Positions 8,758-17,978 of a stretch of 64,000 bases of DNA are shown piece after piece. Each line of letters starts with the position of its first letter. The stretch's first letter is position 1. The DNA is from Tessaracoccus sp. MC1679 (GTDB lineage: Bacteria > Actinomycetota > Actinomycetes > Propionibacteriales > Propionibacteriaceae): the NCBI RefSeq assembly GCF_014164775.1, contig NZ_JACJGB010000003.1:347718-411717 (forward strand), in the 5' to 3' direction. The notes under the pieces are model-generated. The model was not told the DNA's origin and did not search any database. It was given only the letters and a program-made list of their open reading frames with translations. The position numbers and the translations under genes were made by a program.

Positions 8758-10164
8758 ATGGGCAAGACCCTGAGCGAGAAGGTATGGGACGCGCACGTCG
8801 TCCGCGCGGTGGAGGGAGAGCCTGACCTGCTCTACATCGACCTGCACCTCGTCCATGAGGTGACCAGCCCCCAGGCCTTCGACGGCCTGCGCCTGGCCGG
8901 CCGCCCCGTCCGCCGCCCGGACCTCACTCTGGCCACCGAGGACCACAACACGCCCACGCTCAACATCAACCTGCCGATCGCGGACCCCGTCTCGCGCACA
9001 CAGGTGGACACGCTGCGCAAGAACGCCGCCGAGTTCGGCATCCGGATCCACTCGTTGGGCGACCGCGACCAGGGTGTCGTGCACATCATCGGTCCCCAGC
9101 TGGGCGTCACCCAGCCCGGCATGACCATCGTCTGTGGCGACTCGCACACCTCCACCCACGGCGCCTTCGGCGCGCTCGCGTTCGGCATCGGCACCTCCGA
9201 GGTGGAGCACGTGCTGGCCACGCAGACGCTGCCGCAGAAGCGGCCGCAGACCATGGCGGTCAACATCAACGGTGAACTGCCCGACGGCGTTACCGCCAAG
9301 GACGTCGTCCTGGCGCTGATCGCCAAGGTCGGCACCGGCGGCGGCCAGGGCTACATCGTCGAGTACCGCGGCTCCACCGTCGAGGCGCTCTCGATGGAGG
9401 GACGGATGACCATCTGCAACATGTCCATCGAGTGGGGCGCGAAGGCGGGCATGATGGCCCCCGACGAGACCACCTTCGCCTACCTGAAGGGCCGCCCGCA
9501 CGCGCCCGAGGGCGAGGACTGGGACGCCGCCGTCGAGTACTGGAAGACGCTGCGCACCGACGACGACGCCACGTTCGACGTGGAGGTGGACATCGACGCC
9601 ACCCAGCTCACCCCCTTCGTCACCTGGGGCACCAACCCCGGCCACGGCGTCCCGCTGGGCGGAGTGGTCCCGGCACCTGAGGACTTCGACTCCGAGGTGG
9701 AGCAGTCCACGGCCAAGCGCGCCCTGGAGTACATGGCGCTGACCCCCGGTACACCGATGCGCGACATCACCGTCGACACCGTCTTCCTGGGCTCCTGCAC
9801 CAACGGACGCATCGAGGACCTGCGCCTGGCTGCCTCCATCCTGGAGGGCCAGCACATCGCCGACGGCGTGCGCATGCTCGTGGTGCCCGGCTCGGCCCGG
9901 GTGCGCCTGCAGGCCGAGGCCGAGGGCCTGGACAAGATCTTCCTGGACTTCGGTGCCGAGTGGCGCGCCGCCGGCTGCTCGATGTGCCTGGGCATGAACC
10001 CGGACCAGTTGGCGCCGGGGGAGCGCGCGGCGTCGACGTCGAACCGCAACTTCGAGGGCCGCCAGGGCAAGGGTGGCCGCACGCACCTCGTCTCGCCGCC
10101 CGTCGCCGCGGCCACCGCCATCGTCGGCCACCTGGCCGCTCCCGCCGACCTGATTGGACGCTGA
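8758..10164 (+). CDS. leuC: 3-isopropylmalate dehydratase large subunit
   Basis: A 468-residue aconitase-family protein that with LeuD isomerises 2- to 3-isopropylmalate, and probably also citramalate to methylmalate for the CimA route. The three [4Fe-4S] ligands are visible: Cys in GSCTNG near residue 347 and the CSMC pair near 407-410. The ATG at 8758 follows AAGAGGAGCC, a good ribosome-binding site. The leuD start lies 2 nt beyond the stop, so the subunits are translationally coupled. Confidence 0.96.
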   Translation: MGKTLSEKVWDAHVVRAVEGEPDLLYIDLHLVHEVTSPQAFDGLRLAGRPVRRPDLTLATEDHNTPTLNINLPIADPVSRTQVDTLRKNAAEFGIRIHSLGDRDQGVVHIIGPQLGVTQPGMTIVCGDSHTSTHGAFGALAFGIGTSEVEHVLATQTLPQKRPQTMAVNINGELPDGVTAKDVVLALIAKVGTGGGQGYIVEYRGSTVEALSMEGRMTICNMSIEWGAKAGMMAPDETTFAYLKGRPHAPEGEDWDAAVEYWKTLRTDDDATFDVEVDIDATQLTPFVTWGTNPGHGVPLGGVVPAPEDFDSEVEQSTAKRALEYMALTPGTPMRDITVDTVFLGSCTNGRIEDLRLAASILEGQHIADGVRMLVVPGSARVRLQAEAEGLDKIFLDFGAEWRAAGCSMCLGMNPDQLAPGERAASTSNRNFEGRQGKGGRTHLVSPPVAAATAIVGHLAAPADLIGR

Positions 10165-10166
10165 TC

Positions 10167-10781
10167 ATGGAACCCTTCGTCAACCACACCGGCGTGGCCG
10201 TCCCGCTGCGCCGCTCCAACGTCGACACCGACCAGATCATCCCGGCGGTGTACCTCAAGCGGATCACCCGCACCGGCTTCGAGGACGGGCTGTTCGCCGC
10301 CTGGCGCAACGACCCCGAGTTCGTGCTCAACCAGGAGCCGTTCACGACCGGCACCATCCTGATCCCCGGCCCCGACTTCGGCACCGGCTCCTCGCGCGAG
10401 CATGCGGTGTGGGCGCTGCAGAACTACGGCTTCACGGTGATCGTGGGCACCCGCTTCGGCGACATCTTCCGCTCCAACTCCGGTAAGGCCGGCCTGCTGG
10501 TGGCAGTGGTCTCCGAGGAGGACCGTGACCTGCTGTGGGACGCCATCGACGCGGACCCGAACGTGCCCACCACGGTGGACCTGCCCAGCCAGACGATCAC
10601 CCGCGGCGACGTGGTGGTGAGCTTCGAGATCGACGAGTACACCAAGCATCGCCTGCTCAACGGCCTCGACGACATCTCGCTGACCCTGATGCAGTCGGAC
10701 TCCATCTCCGCCTACGAGGCGACGCGCCCGTCGTTCAAGCCGAAGACGCTTCCTGTGCGGACGGCAGACTCGGTGGCCTGA
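10167..10781 (+). CDS. leuD: 3-isopropylmalate dehydratase small subunit
   Basis: A 204-residue swivelling domain of isopropylmalate isomerase. The substrate-specificity loop region follows [14 protein letters not shown], and the [13 protein letters not shown] segment is diagnostic for LeuD. It partners LeuC encoded just upstream. A GC-rich hairpin follows 20 bp after the stop. Confidence 0.96.
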   Translation: MEPFVNHTGVAVPLRRSNVDTDQIIPAVYLKRITRTGFEDGLFAAWRNDPEFVLNQEPFTTGTILIPGPDFGTGSSREHAVWALQNYGFTVIVGTRFGDIFRSNSGKAGLLVAVVSEEDRDLLWDAIDADPNVPTTVDLPSQTITRGDVVVSFEIDEYTKHRLLNGLDDISLTLMQSDSISAYEATRPSFKPKTLPVRTADSVA

Positions 10782-10801
10782 GCCAGCCGAACACCGGACC
10801 C

Positions 10802-10841
10802 GCAGCCCGGGCATCAGAGAACCCTCTGGTGCCCGGGCTGC
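10802..10841 (+). terminator. Hairpin downstream of leuCD
   Basis: A long stem built from GCAGCCCGGGCA and its complement plus a CAGAG/CTCTG extension, with loop AACC. There is no T-run, so it is either a weak intrinsic terminator or a transcript-stabilising hairpin. Confidence 0.65.
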
Positions 10842-10916
10842 ACGCTGTCGGAACCGGGTGCGGCGGGCCGAGTGGGCTAGCCTGACAGAACTGATCCTCT
10901 ACAGACGCGGGGCCGC

Positions 10917-12056
10917 ATGAACCAACCCACTCTCGGGGTGATGGCGCGCTCCCTGAAGGAGAACGAGCGCCGGCTCCCACTCCACCCGGACCACCTCTCC
11001 CGGATACCCGAGGAGCTGCGCGCGAGCATCTTCCTCGAGCACGGCTATGGACGTCCCTTCGGCAGGTCCGATGACGACCTGATGGGCTGGGTGGCGGGTT
11101 TCAGGACGCACGAACAGCTCATCGACGAGTGCGACATCATCCTTCAACCCAAACCGGTCTTCAGCGACATCGTCGAGCTGCGCGACGGACAGATCCTGTG
11201 GGGGTGGCCGCACTGTGTGCAGGACGACAAGCTCACCCAGGTCGCGATCGACCACAAGCTCACGCTGATCGCGTTCGAGGCGATGAACCACTGGCACCGG
11301 GACGGAACGTTCAATCTCCACGTGTTCCACATGAACAACGAGCTCGCCGGCTACTGCTCGGTGCTCCAGGCCATGCAGATCGCCGGCTCCAGCGGGGATT
11401 ACGGCCGCCGGCTGCGTGCCGTGGTCATCGGTTTCGGTGCCACAGCTCGAGGGGCGGTCACGGCACTCAACGCGATGGGGGTCAACGACGTCGACGTCCT
11501 GACCCACCGTGAGATCGCCGCTGTGGCCTCCCCGATCCACTCCGCCCGCATCGTCCATTTCGACTCCGACGGCACCGCGCCCAATGTCAGCCACGCGATC
11601 ACGCCGGAGGGTCGGGTGCCGATTGCCCCATTCCTCGCCGAGCACGACATCATCGTCAACTGCGTGCTCCAGGACACTGACGCGCCGCTCACGTTCATGA
11701 CCGAAGCGGACCTTCCGGGCGTGATGCCCGGAACGCTGATCGTCGACGTGTCCTGCGACGAGGCCATGGGGTTCAGCTGGGCCCGCCCAACCACGTTCAC
11801 CACCCCCACCTTCGTGGTCGGCGACAACGTCCTCTACTACGCCGTCGACCACAGCCCGTCGTATCTCTGGAATTCGGCGACATGGGAGATCAGCGAGGCG
11901 CTCCTGCCGTTCCTCCCAACGGTCCTGGGCGGAGAAGCGATGTGGGACGCGAACCCCACGATCAGTCGCGCCATCGAGGTCCGGGACGGTGTCATACAGA
12001 ATCCGGCCATCTGGTCATTCCAGGCGCGCGACCCGGACTACCCGCACGAGTCCTGA
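10917..12056 (+). CDS. Alanine dehydrogenase/PNT-family enzyme, probably N5-(carboxyethyl)ornithine synthase-like
   Basis: A 379-residue protein. The N-terminal alanine dehydrogenase/transhydrogenase domain has MARSLKENERRLPLHP and the QPKPV segment; a Rossmann NAD(P)-binding domain follows with VIGFGATARGAV near residues 170-180. The overall pattern fits N5-(carboxyethyl)ornithine synthase, which reductively condenses an amino acid with pyruvate, but true alanine dehydrogenase or saccharopine dehydrogenase activity cannot be excluded. It stands alone between leuCD and a convergent MFS gene, so context does not fix the substrate. Confidence 0.65.
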   Translation: MNQPTLGVMARSLKENERRLPLHPDHLSRIPEELRASIFLEHGYGRPFGRSDDDLMGWVAGFRTHEQLIDECDIILQPKPVFSDIVELRDGQILWGWPHCVQDDKLTQVAIDHKLTLIAFEAMNHWHRDGTFNLHVFHMNNELAGYCSVLQAMQIAGSSGDYGRRLRAVVIGFGATARGAVTALNAMGVNDVDVLTHREIAAVASPIHSARIVHFDSDGTAPNVSHAITPEGRVPIAPFLAEHDIIVNCVLQDTDAPLTFMTEADLPGVMPGTLIVDVSCDEAMGFSWARPTTFTTPTFVVGDNVLYYAVDHSPSYLWNSATWEISEALLPFLPTVLGGEAMWDANPTISRAIEVRDGVIQNPAIWSFQARDPDYPHES

Positions 12057-12159
12057 CAGAGCTCATCCCTCCTGAGGTCCGGGCTTCAGGGCCCGATCGT
12101 TGCCACACAACCATCGTCACCACGGCAGGTGTGCCCCGCTGCCTGGCTTGGCGAGTTGG

Positions 12160-13389
12160 TCAGGTTCGCGGGATCCCCGTCAGCGGAAGCGGCTTGGCCG
12201 AGGGCACGACGAGCAGTGCCAGGAGCGACACGGCGCCGACGACGATCAGCGCCCGCAGGATTCCGTAGTGGTCGCCGAGGAAGCCGAGCAGGGGCGGTCC
12301 GGCCAGGAAGGCGGTATAGCCGATGGTGGAGACGACGCTGAGCCGGGCGTGGGCGCGGGCCGGCTCGTCGGCCGCCGCGGACATGCCGACGGGGAAGCCG
12401 AGGCTCGCGCCCACCCCCCAGATCGCTGCGCCCACAAAGGCCAACCAGGGCGTGCCGAAGACCACCAGGAGGCAGCCGATGATCGCCGAGACGAACAGGA
12501 CGCGGAGCACCGGCACCCGTCCGTAGCGGTCCAGCAGCCTGGTGCCGAGGATCCGTCCCGCCGTCATGAAGCTGAGAAACACGGCGAGGGCCAAGACACC
12601 GAAGGTCTTGTCCAGGCCGTGGCCGTCGACGAAGGCAACCGCCATCCAGTCGTTGGCCGTGCCCTCGGTGAACGCGGCGGCCAGCACCATGACCCCGATC
12701 AGGAGCGTGCGTGGCTCCGTCCAGGCCGAACGGGAACGGGGCGCGAGGGTGGGGGCGGCGGTGTCGTGTCCGCCGTCCTCGAAGGCCGGAAGGAACTTCG
12801 ACGTGCCCCACAGGACCAGCGCTGCCGACACCGCGCCGACAGCACCGATGTGCCAGAGCATGGGCACCTCAAGCCAGACCATCAGCGCGCCAACGAGCGC
12901 GCCCAGCACGGTCCCGCCGCTGAAGGCGGCGTGGAACCACGGCATGATCGACCGGCCCAGGCCGCGCTCGATGATGGTTCCTTCGAGGTTCTGAGCGACA
13001 TCCCACACCCCGGTTCCCAGCCCGAGGAGGAACAGGCTGGCCGCCACCGCCACCATGGGAAGGCCCACCTGCACGCTTGCCGCGGCCAGCACCAGACCAG
13101 GGAGGGCCACCGCCATCGCCCATCGCACCGCGCGGGTCGCCCCGAGGCGGCGGGTGACGAGCCCGGCCAGGGGCAGGCCGCAGAGCGCGCCTACGGAGAC
13201 TGCCAGCAGCAGCAGCCCGAGCTGCCCGGGGCTGAGCAGCAGTAACTCCTTGACGTCCGGGACGCGTGACATCCAGGACGCGAACGCGAACCCGTTCACG
13301 GCGAACACCACGAAGTCGCCGTTGCGGGCGCTCATAGAAGCGGCGTGCCCATGGGTCGGAGCCGTTGGGGCGTCATCCTTGGTTGTCAT
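12160..13389 (-). CDS. MFS transporter
   Basis: A 409-residue integral membrane protein with about 12 hydrophobic segments and MFS loop motifs, for example between TM2 and TM3 (GLPLAGLVTRRLGATRAVRWA). It resembles the fucose-permease/YbjJ-like sugar-or-drug exporter branch; substrate unknown. The start is the ATG at 13389. It is convergent with the alanine dehydrogenase-like gene and divergent from the HsmA-like gene. Confidence 0.85.
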   Translation of the reverse strand: MTTKDDAPTAPTHGHAASMSARNGDFVVFAVNGFAFASWMSRVPDVKELLLLSPGQLGLLLLAVSVGALCGLPLAGLVTRRLGATRAVRWAMAVALPGLVLAAASVQVGLPMVAVAASLFLLGLGTGVWDVAQNLEGTIIERGLGRSIMPWFHAAFSGGTVLGALVGALMVWLEVPMLWHIGAVGAVSAALVLWGTSKFLPAFEDGGHDTAAPTLAPRSRSAWTEPRTLLIGVMVLAAAFTEGTANDWMAVAFVDGHGLDKTFGVLALAVFLSFMTAGRILGTRLLDRYGRVPVLRVLFVSAIIGCLLVVFGTPWLAFVGAAIWGVGASLGFPVGMSAAADEPARAHARLSVVSTIGYTAFLAGPPLLGFLGDHYGILRALIVVGAVSLLALLVVPSAKPLPLTGIPRT

Positions 13390-13534
13390 GGTGATGAGCC
13401 TACAAACGCCGCGTCACCTCGACGGCATGGGCCGCCGCATCAGTCTTCCGCCCGCGCAGGTATCGCGACTGACCCTGCGCGGGAGCGACCGGGGCGGTCT
13501 CCTACGCTGGGACGAGTCCATGTCAGGAGCCCCC

Positions 13535-13900
13535 GTGAATCCGCTTGCCAGCACCTTCATCACTGCGGCGTTGGTCTTCTACTCGGTGGGCGTGTGGGGT
13601 GAGCGTGTTGCCGGGCGCCTCAGGTGGTGGAACTTCGTGTTCTTCGTCCTGGGCCTCGCCTGTGACACGGTGGGGACCGGCATGATGTTCGACTTCGTGG
13701 GCGGCATGACCTTCGACGTCCACGGCATCTCCGGGCTCATCGCGATCCTGCTGATGTTGGTCCATGCCGTCTGGGCAGGAGTCGTCCTGATCCGGAAGGA
13801 CGAGGCGGCCATCAAGAACTTCCACCGGTTCAGTGTGTTCGTGTGGGCCGTCTGGCTGATTCCCTACTTCAGCCCGATGTTCTTCGCCCTGGCGGGGTGA
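13535..13900 (+). CDS. HsmA-family membrane protein (TIGR03987-like)
   Basis: A 121-residue protein with four hydrophobic helices. The N-terminus NPLASTFITAALVFYSVGVWGE and the central DTVGTGMMF are typical of the HsmA/TIGR03987 family of small membrane proteins of unknown function. The GTG at 13535 is preferred over an upstream ATG (13520) because AGGAG precedes it by 5 nt. Confidence 0.75.
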   Translation: MNPLASTFITAALVFYSVGVWGERVAGRLRWWNFVFFVLGLACDTVGTGMMFDFVGGMTFDVHGISGLIAILLMLVHAVWAGVVLIRKDEAAIKNFHRFSVFVWAVWLIPYFSPMFFALAG

Positions 13901-13918
13901 CCCGGCGGTGGGTCCGCG

Positions 13919-14746
13919 CTAGGACCAGGGGGTGCGCGGCCGAGGCTGGCTCTCGCCGTCGAGTGTGAGGTCGAGCCGCTCGGTGAAGAAGGCGATGAGG
14001 TTCCGAACAGGCCCCCCGTCGTGAAGCGGGTCCTCGTAGGACCACGCAATGTCACGCAACACGGTGTCCCCGACCCGGGCGGACCAGTACGAAGCGCGAC
14101 CCTTGTAGGCGCAGATTGTACGCGTCTCGGAAGGCTCGAGGAGACCCATCGTGACGTCCTCTCGCGGAATGTAGAACCGCGGCGGAAGGGGTGTCTCGAA
14201 GAGCAGGGTCGGCCGGTTCGTGGAGGCGAGGCTGACGCCGGCGTGGGCGATCTGCACGCGGCGGCTCGAACGGAGGCAGTCGATCCGGTCGAAGGGATCG
14301 TGCGGATGACCCATGACAGGCTCGTCCTCTTCGTACCACTGGGTGAAGGCGTTCCAGTCCAGGACCACGTACCCGGCCAGGTCCGGATCGTCAGGCCTGA
14401 ACGCCGCAGCTGTCAGGTTGGCGTGGGGCGCCTGGATCGTCAGCGGAGTGCCAGGCGCCGTGTGCGCGGTGAACGGGGTGTTCGGATCGAGGACGGGTGG
14501 GCCGTCCTCCATCGACACCGGCCGCTCGAGCGCTCCCATGGCCTCCGTCGCGACGAGGTGCCCGGCGACGTCATCCTCAGGAACGGCGTACGACCCCACC
14601 GCACGCCGCGGCTCCCAGACCAGTAGGGCTCGCCGAGTGTCGACGACGATCTGGGTTCCGACGGTGGCTCGGATCCACTTCCGGACCGGATGGATGCGAA
14701 GGTCTCCGATCGCACTCCACCACAACTGACTCATCCGCGTCGCCAT
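13919..14746 (-). CDS. DUF427 domain protein (two copies of the domain)
   Basis: A 275-residue protein with two DUF427 domains. The second (residues ~165-265) contains the family hallmark SETRTICAYKGRASYWSARVG near the C-terminus, and the first has related sequence around GSYAVPEDDV. DUF427 proteins are small all-beta proteins of unknown function. The start is the ATG at 14746; an internal ATG at 14734 is possible. There is no clear operon partner. Confidence 0.75.
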   Translation of the reverse strand: MATRMSQLWWSAIGDLRIHPVRKWIRATVGTQIVVDTRRALLVWEPRRAVGSYAVPEDDVAGHLVATEAMGALERPVSMEDGPPVLDPNTPFTAHTAPGTPLTIQAPHANLTAAAFRPDDPDLAGYVVLDWNAFTQWYEEDEPVMGHPHDPFDRIDCLRSSRRVQIAHAGVSLASTNRPTLLFETPLPPRFYIPREDVTMGLLEPSETRTICAYKGRASYWSARVGDTVLRDIAWSYEDPLHDGGPVRNLIAFFTERLDLTLDGESQPRPRTPWS

Positions 14747-14904
14747 CACACCAGTGTCTACCCCGGCCGCCGCGGCTGGCCAGAGGCTTGACGGGCACGA
14801 CACGCCGATCGAGTCCACCCCCGTACCCCTATGCGTCCACGTGAGTGGGCTTCGACGGCGTGTCGTGCCGGGCGGCGGGGTCCAGATCGGGCATCGCGCC
14901 CGCC

Positions 14905-15021
14905 CTAGCAGATGACGACCGCTCCCGTGAGGCCGATGGCGCCGATGAGGAGGGTCGTGGCGGCGCCCCACCGTCGCCAGGGCCCAGGACCACACCGAGC
15001 CCGAGGGCGAACATCGCCGCG
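14905..15021 (-). pseudogene. Decayed duplicate of the YeiH-family exporter 3' end
   Basis: About 117 bp closely matches the last codons of the intact YeiH-type gene at 15570-15690, including the stop and the GAVAIG-coding tail, but with indels that break the frame and no upstream portion. It is a partial duplication left in a gap without intact genes (14747-15186). Confidence 0.75.
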
Positions 15022-15050
15022 CAAGCATGAGCCTCTAGTGAGCGGTGAGC

Positions 15051-15177
15051 TCAGAACATGCCGTTGGCGTACGCCGAGCCGTCGGGCACCACCTGCAGCA
15101 CGACCCCGTGCGTGACCTCGTCGAGGACGTCCCAAAAGAAGCTGGCGCTAAGCCACGTGGCGTTCAACCTCGGCGAT
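15051..15177 (-). pseudogene. Open-frame gene remnant of unknown family
   Basis: A stop-free fragment of about 42 codons ending AYANGMF-stop, with a natural-looking composition (…FFWDVLDEVTHGVVL…). No start codon or ribosome-binding site is attached, and the upstream part is missing. I do not recognise the family; it is probably the 3' end of a lost gene. Confidence 0.3.
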
Positions 15178-15186
15178 GCTCGTGCC

Positions 15187-15477
15187 CTAGGCGGTCCATC
15201 CCAGGAGAGCTCCGCCGAGCGAGACGCCCCCGATCAGGAGACCGAGCGCCAGAACGGGCACCAGCAGGACCCACAGCGGGTGCCGTCGGAAGAGATAGAT
15301 GCCGACGACCAGGAGCACCACCCAGAGAAGGAGGAAGCCGACGAGCCAAGGCGCGGGTGTGACGAGCCCCGCCGTCAGGTAGAGGTAGCCGACAACGACG
15401 TGAAGCGCGAGCCCAAGGATGCCGAGGGCGCGCTTCCACACCGGTTGGGCTGGCAGCGCGGGGGACGCTTGGCTCAT
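15187..15477 (-). CDS. Small hydrophobic membrane protein
   Basis: A 96-residue protein with three predicted membrane segments (around residues 15-38, 43-62 and 68-92) and a proline-rich cytosolic N-terminus. I do not recognise the family. It sits between YeiH-related sequences; a short AT-rich stretch upstream (15478-15495) could hold its promoter. Confidence 0.6.
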   Translation of the reverse strand: MSQASPALPAQPVWKRALGILGLALHVVVGYLYLTAGLVTPAPWLVGFLLLWVVLLVVGIYLFRRHPLWVLLVPVLALGLLIGGVSLGGALLGWTA

Positions 15478-15569
15478 CCTTCCAATTTACTCTCAGTCAG
15501 CGCGCGAGGACAGGGCGGCCGCGGTGCGGAGACCCGCGAGGGAGGGGTGCCTGATCGTTGACGACGTCA

Positions 15570-16568
15570 TTAGCCGATCGCGACCGCTCCCGCGAGGCCG
15601 ATGGAGCCGATGAGGAGGGTCGCGGCGGCGCCCAGCAGGAGCGCCTTGCGGCCGACGGTGGCCAGGGCGCGCAGGTCGACGCCCAAACCGAGCGCGAACA
15701 TCGCCGCAGCGAGCAACAGTTGCTGCACGTGGCCCAGCGTCATGAGCAGCGGCTCGGGGACCAGACCTGTGGTGCGGACGGCCATCGCGACGAGGAAGCC
15801 GACGACGAACAGCGGGACAGCCGGGGGCAGCTGCACATCCGGCCCTTCGCCGCCCGGCAGCCGCCGGATCCGCCGTCGCTCCCGCACGGCGAGCACCCCC
15901 ATCACCGGCGCCAGCAGCGCCACCCGGGCGAGCTTGACCGTGACCGCCACCGCCAGCGCCTCGGCCCCCACCAGGCCGGCTGCGGCGACCACCTGCGCCA
16001 CCTCGTGGGTGGAGGCGCCGATCCACACCCCGGCGACGGTGGGCGTCAGGCCGAGGAGCGCGGCCAGCAGCGGCAGCGCCACGATCATCCCGGTGCCGAA
16101 CACCACCACCAGCGCCACGGCGGTGGCCACCTCCTCGTCGTCGGAGTCGGTGACGCCCTCCGCCGCGGCGACCGCGGCCGCCCCGCAGATCGAGAACCCT
16201 GCGGCCACTAACAGCGACTGCTCGTCGCCCAGCCCGAGGCGTCTACCCAGCCAGGCGGTGGCGGCGAAGGTGACGCCCACCGCCGTCGCGACGAGCACCA
16301 GTGTCGCCGGGCCGAGCCCGGCCACGGTCAGCAGCGACACCTGCAGCCCCAGCAGCACGATCCCTATCCGCAGGAGCTGCCGGCCGGCCAGCCCCACCCC
16401 CGGAGCCCAGGAAGCGGTCGTGCCGCGCGCCGTCCGCCACGCGACGCCGGCGAGGATCGCCACCAGCAGAGGGCTCGCGATCGGCACCACCGTGTTCACC
16501 GCGACCGATGCGACGGCGGCCGCCAGGCAGGCGGCCAGCCCGGGGGCGATGGCGCGGAGGAAGTTCAC
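15570..16568 (-). CDS. YeiH/PSE-family putative sulfate exporter
   Basis: A 332-residue polytopic membrane protein of the UPF0324/YeiH family. It has the conserved glycine-rich LLRIGIVLLGLQVSL segment, SICGAAAVAA near the middle and GASTHEVAQVVAAA, the family's signature histidine region. Family members are proposed to export sulfate or organosulfonates. The GTG at 16568 begins the first conserved residues; no strong ribosome-binding site was found. It is divergent from a LysR-type regulator 70 bp away, the usual arrangement for yeiH/yeiE. Confidence 0.85.
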   Translation of the reverse strand: MNFLRAIAPGLAACLAAAVASVAVNTVVPIASPLLVAILAGVAWRTARGTTASWAPGVGLAGRQLLRIGIVLLGLQVSLLTVAGLGPATLVLVATAVGVTFAATAWLGRRLGLGDEQSLLVAAGFSICGAAAVAAAEGVTDSDDEEVATAVALVVVFGTGMIVALPLLAALLGLTPTVAGVWIGASTHEVAQVVAAAGLVGAEALAVAVTVKLARVALLAPVMGVLAVRERRRIRRLPGGEGPDVQLPPAVPLFVVGFLVAMAVRTTGLVPEPLLMTLGHVQQLLLAAAMFALGLGVDLRALATVGRKALLLGAAATLLIGSIGLAGAVAIG

Positions 16569-16638
16569 TCCACTACCGTGCGCCGGATCAGTCGCGCGGC
16601 GGTAACCCGTTCGGGACAGCAACCCATATGATCGCGAT

Positions 16639-17565
16639 ATGACCACCCATTCTCCCGACGAGCCGGGCCTGCCGGCCCTGCGGCTGCTCGTCGCCGTCGC
16701 CGAGCAGGGGTCGCTGGGCGCCGCGGCCAGGGAGATCGGCATGGCACAGTCCAACGCGAGCCGCGCCCTGGCGGGGCTTGAGCGACGGCTCGGGTTCGCC
16801 GTCGTGCACCGCAGCCCAGCAGGCTCCGACGTCACCCCGGAGGGCGCGCTGGTGGTGGGCTGGGCGCGGGAGGTGGTCGAGGCCATGGACCGGCTCATGG
16901 CGGGCGCCGGCGCGGTGACGGCCAGCGCCGGGGGAGCGGTGACGGTGGCGGCGAGCATGACGATCGCCGAGTACCTGGCGCCCGTGTGGCTTGCGGCGCT
17001 GAGGCGCGTGCACCCCGACGCCGCCGTCTCGCTGGAGATCCTCAACTCCGACGCGGTGATCGAGGCTGTGCGTCACGCGCGGGTGGCGGTCGGGTTCGTC
17101 GAGTCGCCGGATGTGCCCGACGACGTGTCGAGCCGGCTGGTGGGCCGCGACCGGCTGATGGTGATCATCCCGCCGGAGCACCCGTGGGCCGAGCGTCGCG
17201 GGGCCGTGACGGTCTCGGAGTTGGCCGCCACTGCGCTGGTCGAGCGGGAGCCCGGCTCGGGGACCCGTCGCTTCCTGGACCGGGCGGCCGCGTCCGCGGG
17301 GGTGTCGACGCGGGCCACGCCGGTGGCGCAGTTGTCGAGCAACGCCGCCATCGTGGCCGCGGTTGCCGCTGGGCTCGGCCCCGCCGTGTTGAGCAACCAC
17401 GCCGTCCGCGGCGCGCTCATGGACGGCAGGGTGCTCGCGGTCCCCGTCGAGGGTGGGCAGATCGAGAGGGAGCTGCGCGCGGTGTGGATGGGCGCACCGC
17501 CGCGCGGCGTCGCCGGGCGCCTGGTCGACGTGGCCGCGTCAACGCAGACCTCCCCCGGTCCCTGA
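16639..17565 (+). CDS. LysR-family transcriptional regulator
   Basis: A 308-residue LysR protein. The N-terminal HTH (QGSLGAAAREIGMAQSNASRALAGLERRLG) is followed by a periplasmic-binding-like effector domain. It is divergent from the YeiH-type exporter and probably regulates it, as YeiE-type regulators do. The final residues and the stop codon lie inside the first copy of the downstream GC-rich repeat, so the native C-terminus may have been replaced. Confidence 0.9.
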   Translation: MTTHSPDEPGLPALRLLVAVAEQGSLGAAAREIGMAQSNASRALAGLERRLGFAVVHRSPAGSDVTPEGALVVGWAREVVEAMDRLMAGAGAVTASAGGAVTVAASMTIAEYLAPVWLAALRRVHPDAAVSLEILNSDAVIEAVRHARVAVGFVESPDVPDDVSSRLVGRDRLMVIIPPEHPWAERRGAVTVSELAATALVEREPGSGTRRFLDRAAASAGVSTRATPVAQLSSNAAIVAAVAAGLGPAVLSNHAVRGALMDGRVLAVPVEGGQIERELRAVWMGAPPRGVAGRLVDVAASTQTSPGP

Positions 17566-17978
17566 GGAGGGTCGCCCGCGGAGCGGCGTGGCCCGTCCCC
17601 CGGTCCCTGAGGAGGGTCGCCCGCGGAGCGGCGTGGCCCGTCTCGAAGGGTCGTGGCTCGCGCCCTGGAGTGAGACTGCTTGTCAGGTTGGGTTACGACC
17701 CTTCGAGACGCCACGCGCCTTCGGCGGTGGGGCCCTCAGGGAGCGATAAGCGACGCCCACGCGCCTCCGGCGGTGGGGCCCGTCCCCCGGTCCCTGAGGA
17801 GGGTCGCCCGCGGAGCGGCGTGGCCCGTCTCGAAGGGTCGTGGCTCGCGCCCTGGAGCGAGACTGCTTGTCAGGTTGGGTTACGACCCTTCGAGACGCCA
17901 CGCGCCTTCGGCGGTGGGGCCCTCAGGGAGCGATAAGCGACGCCCACGTGCCTTCGGCGGTGGGGCCCTCAGGGAGCG
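17552..17978. repeat. 187-bp GC-rich tandem repeat with internal inverted symmetry
   Basis: A full 187-bp unit starts at about 17596 and repeats from about 17783; an extra partial unit precedes them at 17552. Each unit contains TCCCTGAGGAGGGTCGC and, later, an inverted relative ending GGGCCCTCAGGGAGC, plus the pair CTCGAAGGGTCG / CGACCCTTCGAG, so each unit can fold. The array fills the space between convergent lysR and acetyltransferase genes and enters both 3' ends. It looks like a family of intergenic repeats. Confidence 0.9.

Noticed and set aside
8710..10131. Long minus-strand open frame opposite leuC
   Set aside because: Antisense of a certain gene; no family resemblance.
17552..17978. 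Possible CRISPR or attachment site in the 187-bp repeats
   Set aside because: Units are long and tandem with no unique spacers, and no integrase is adjacent.
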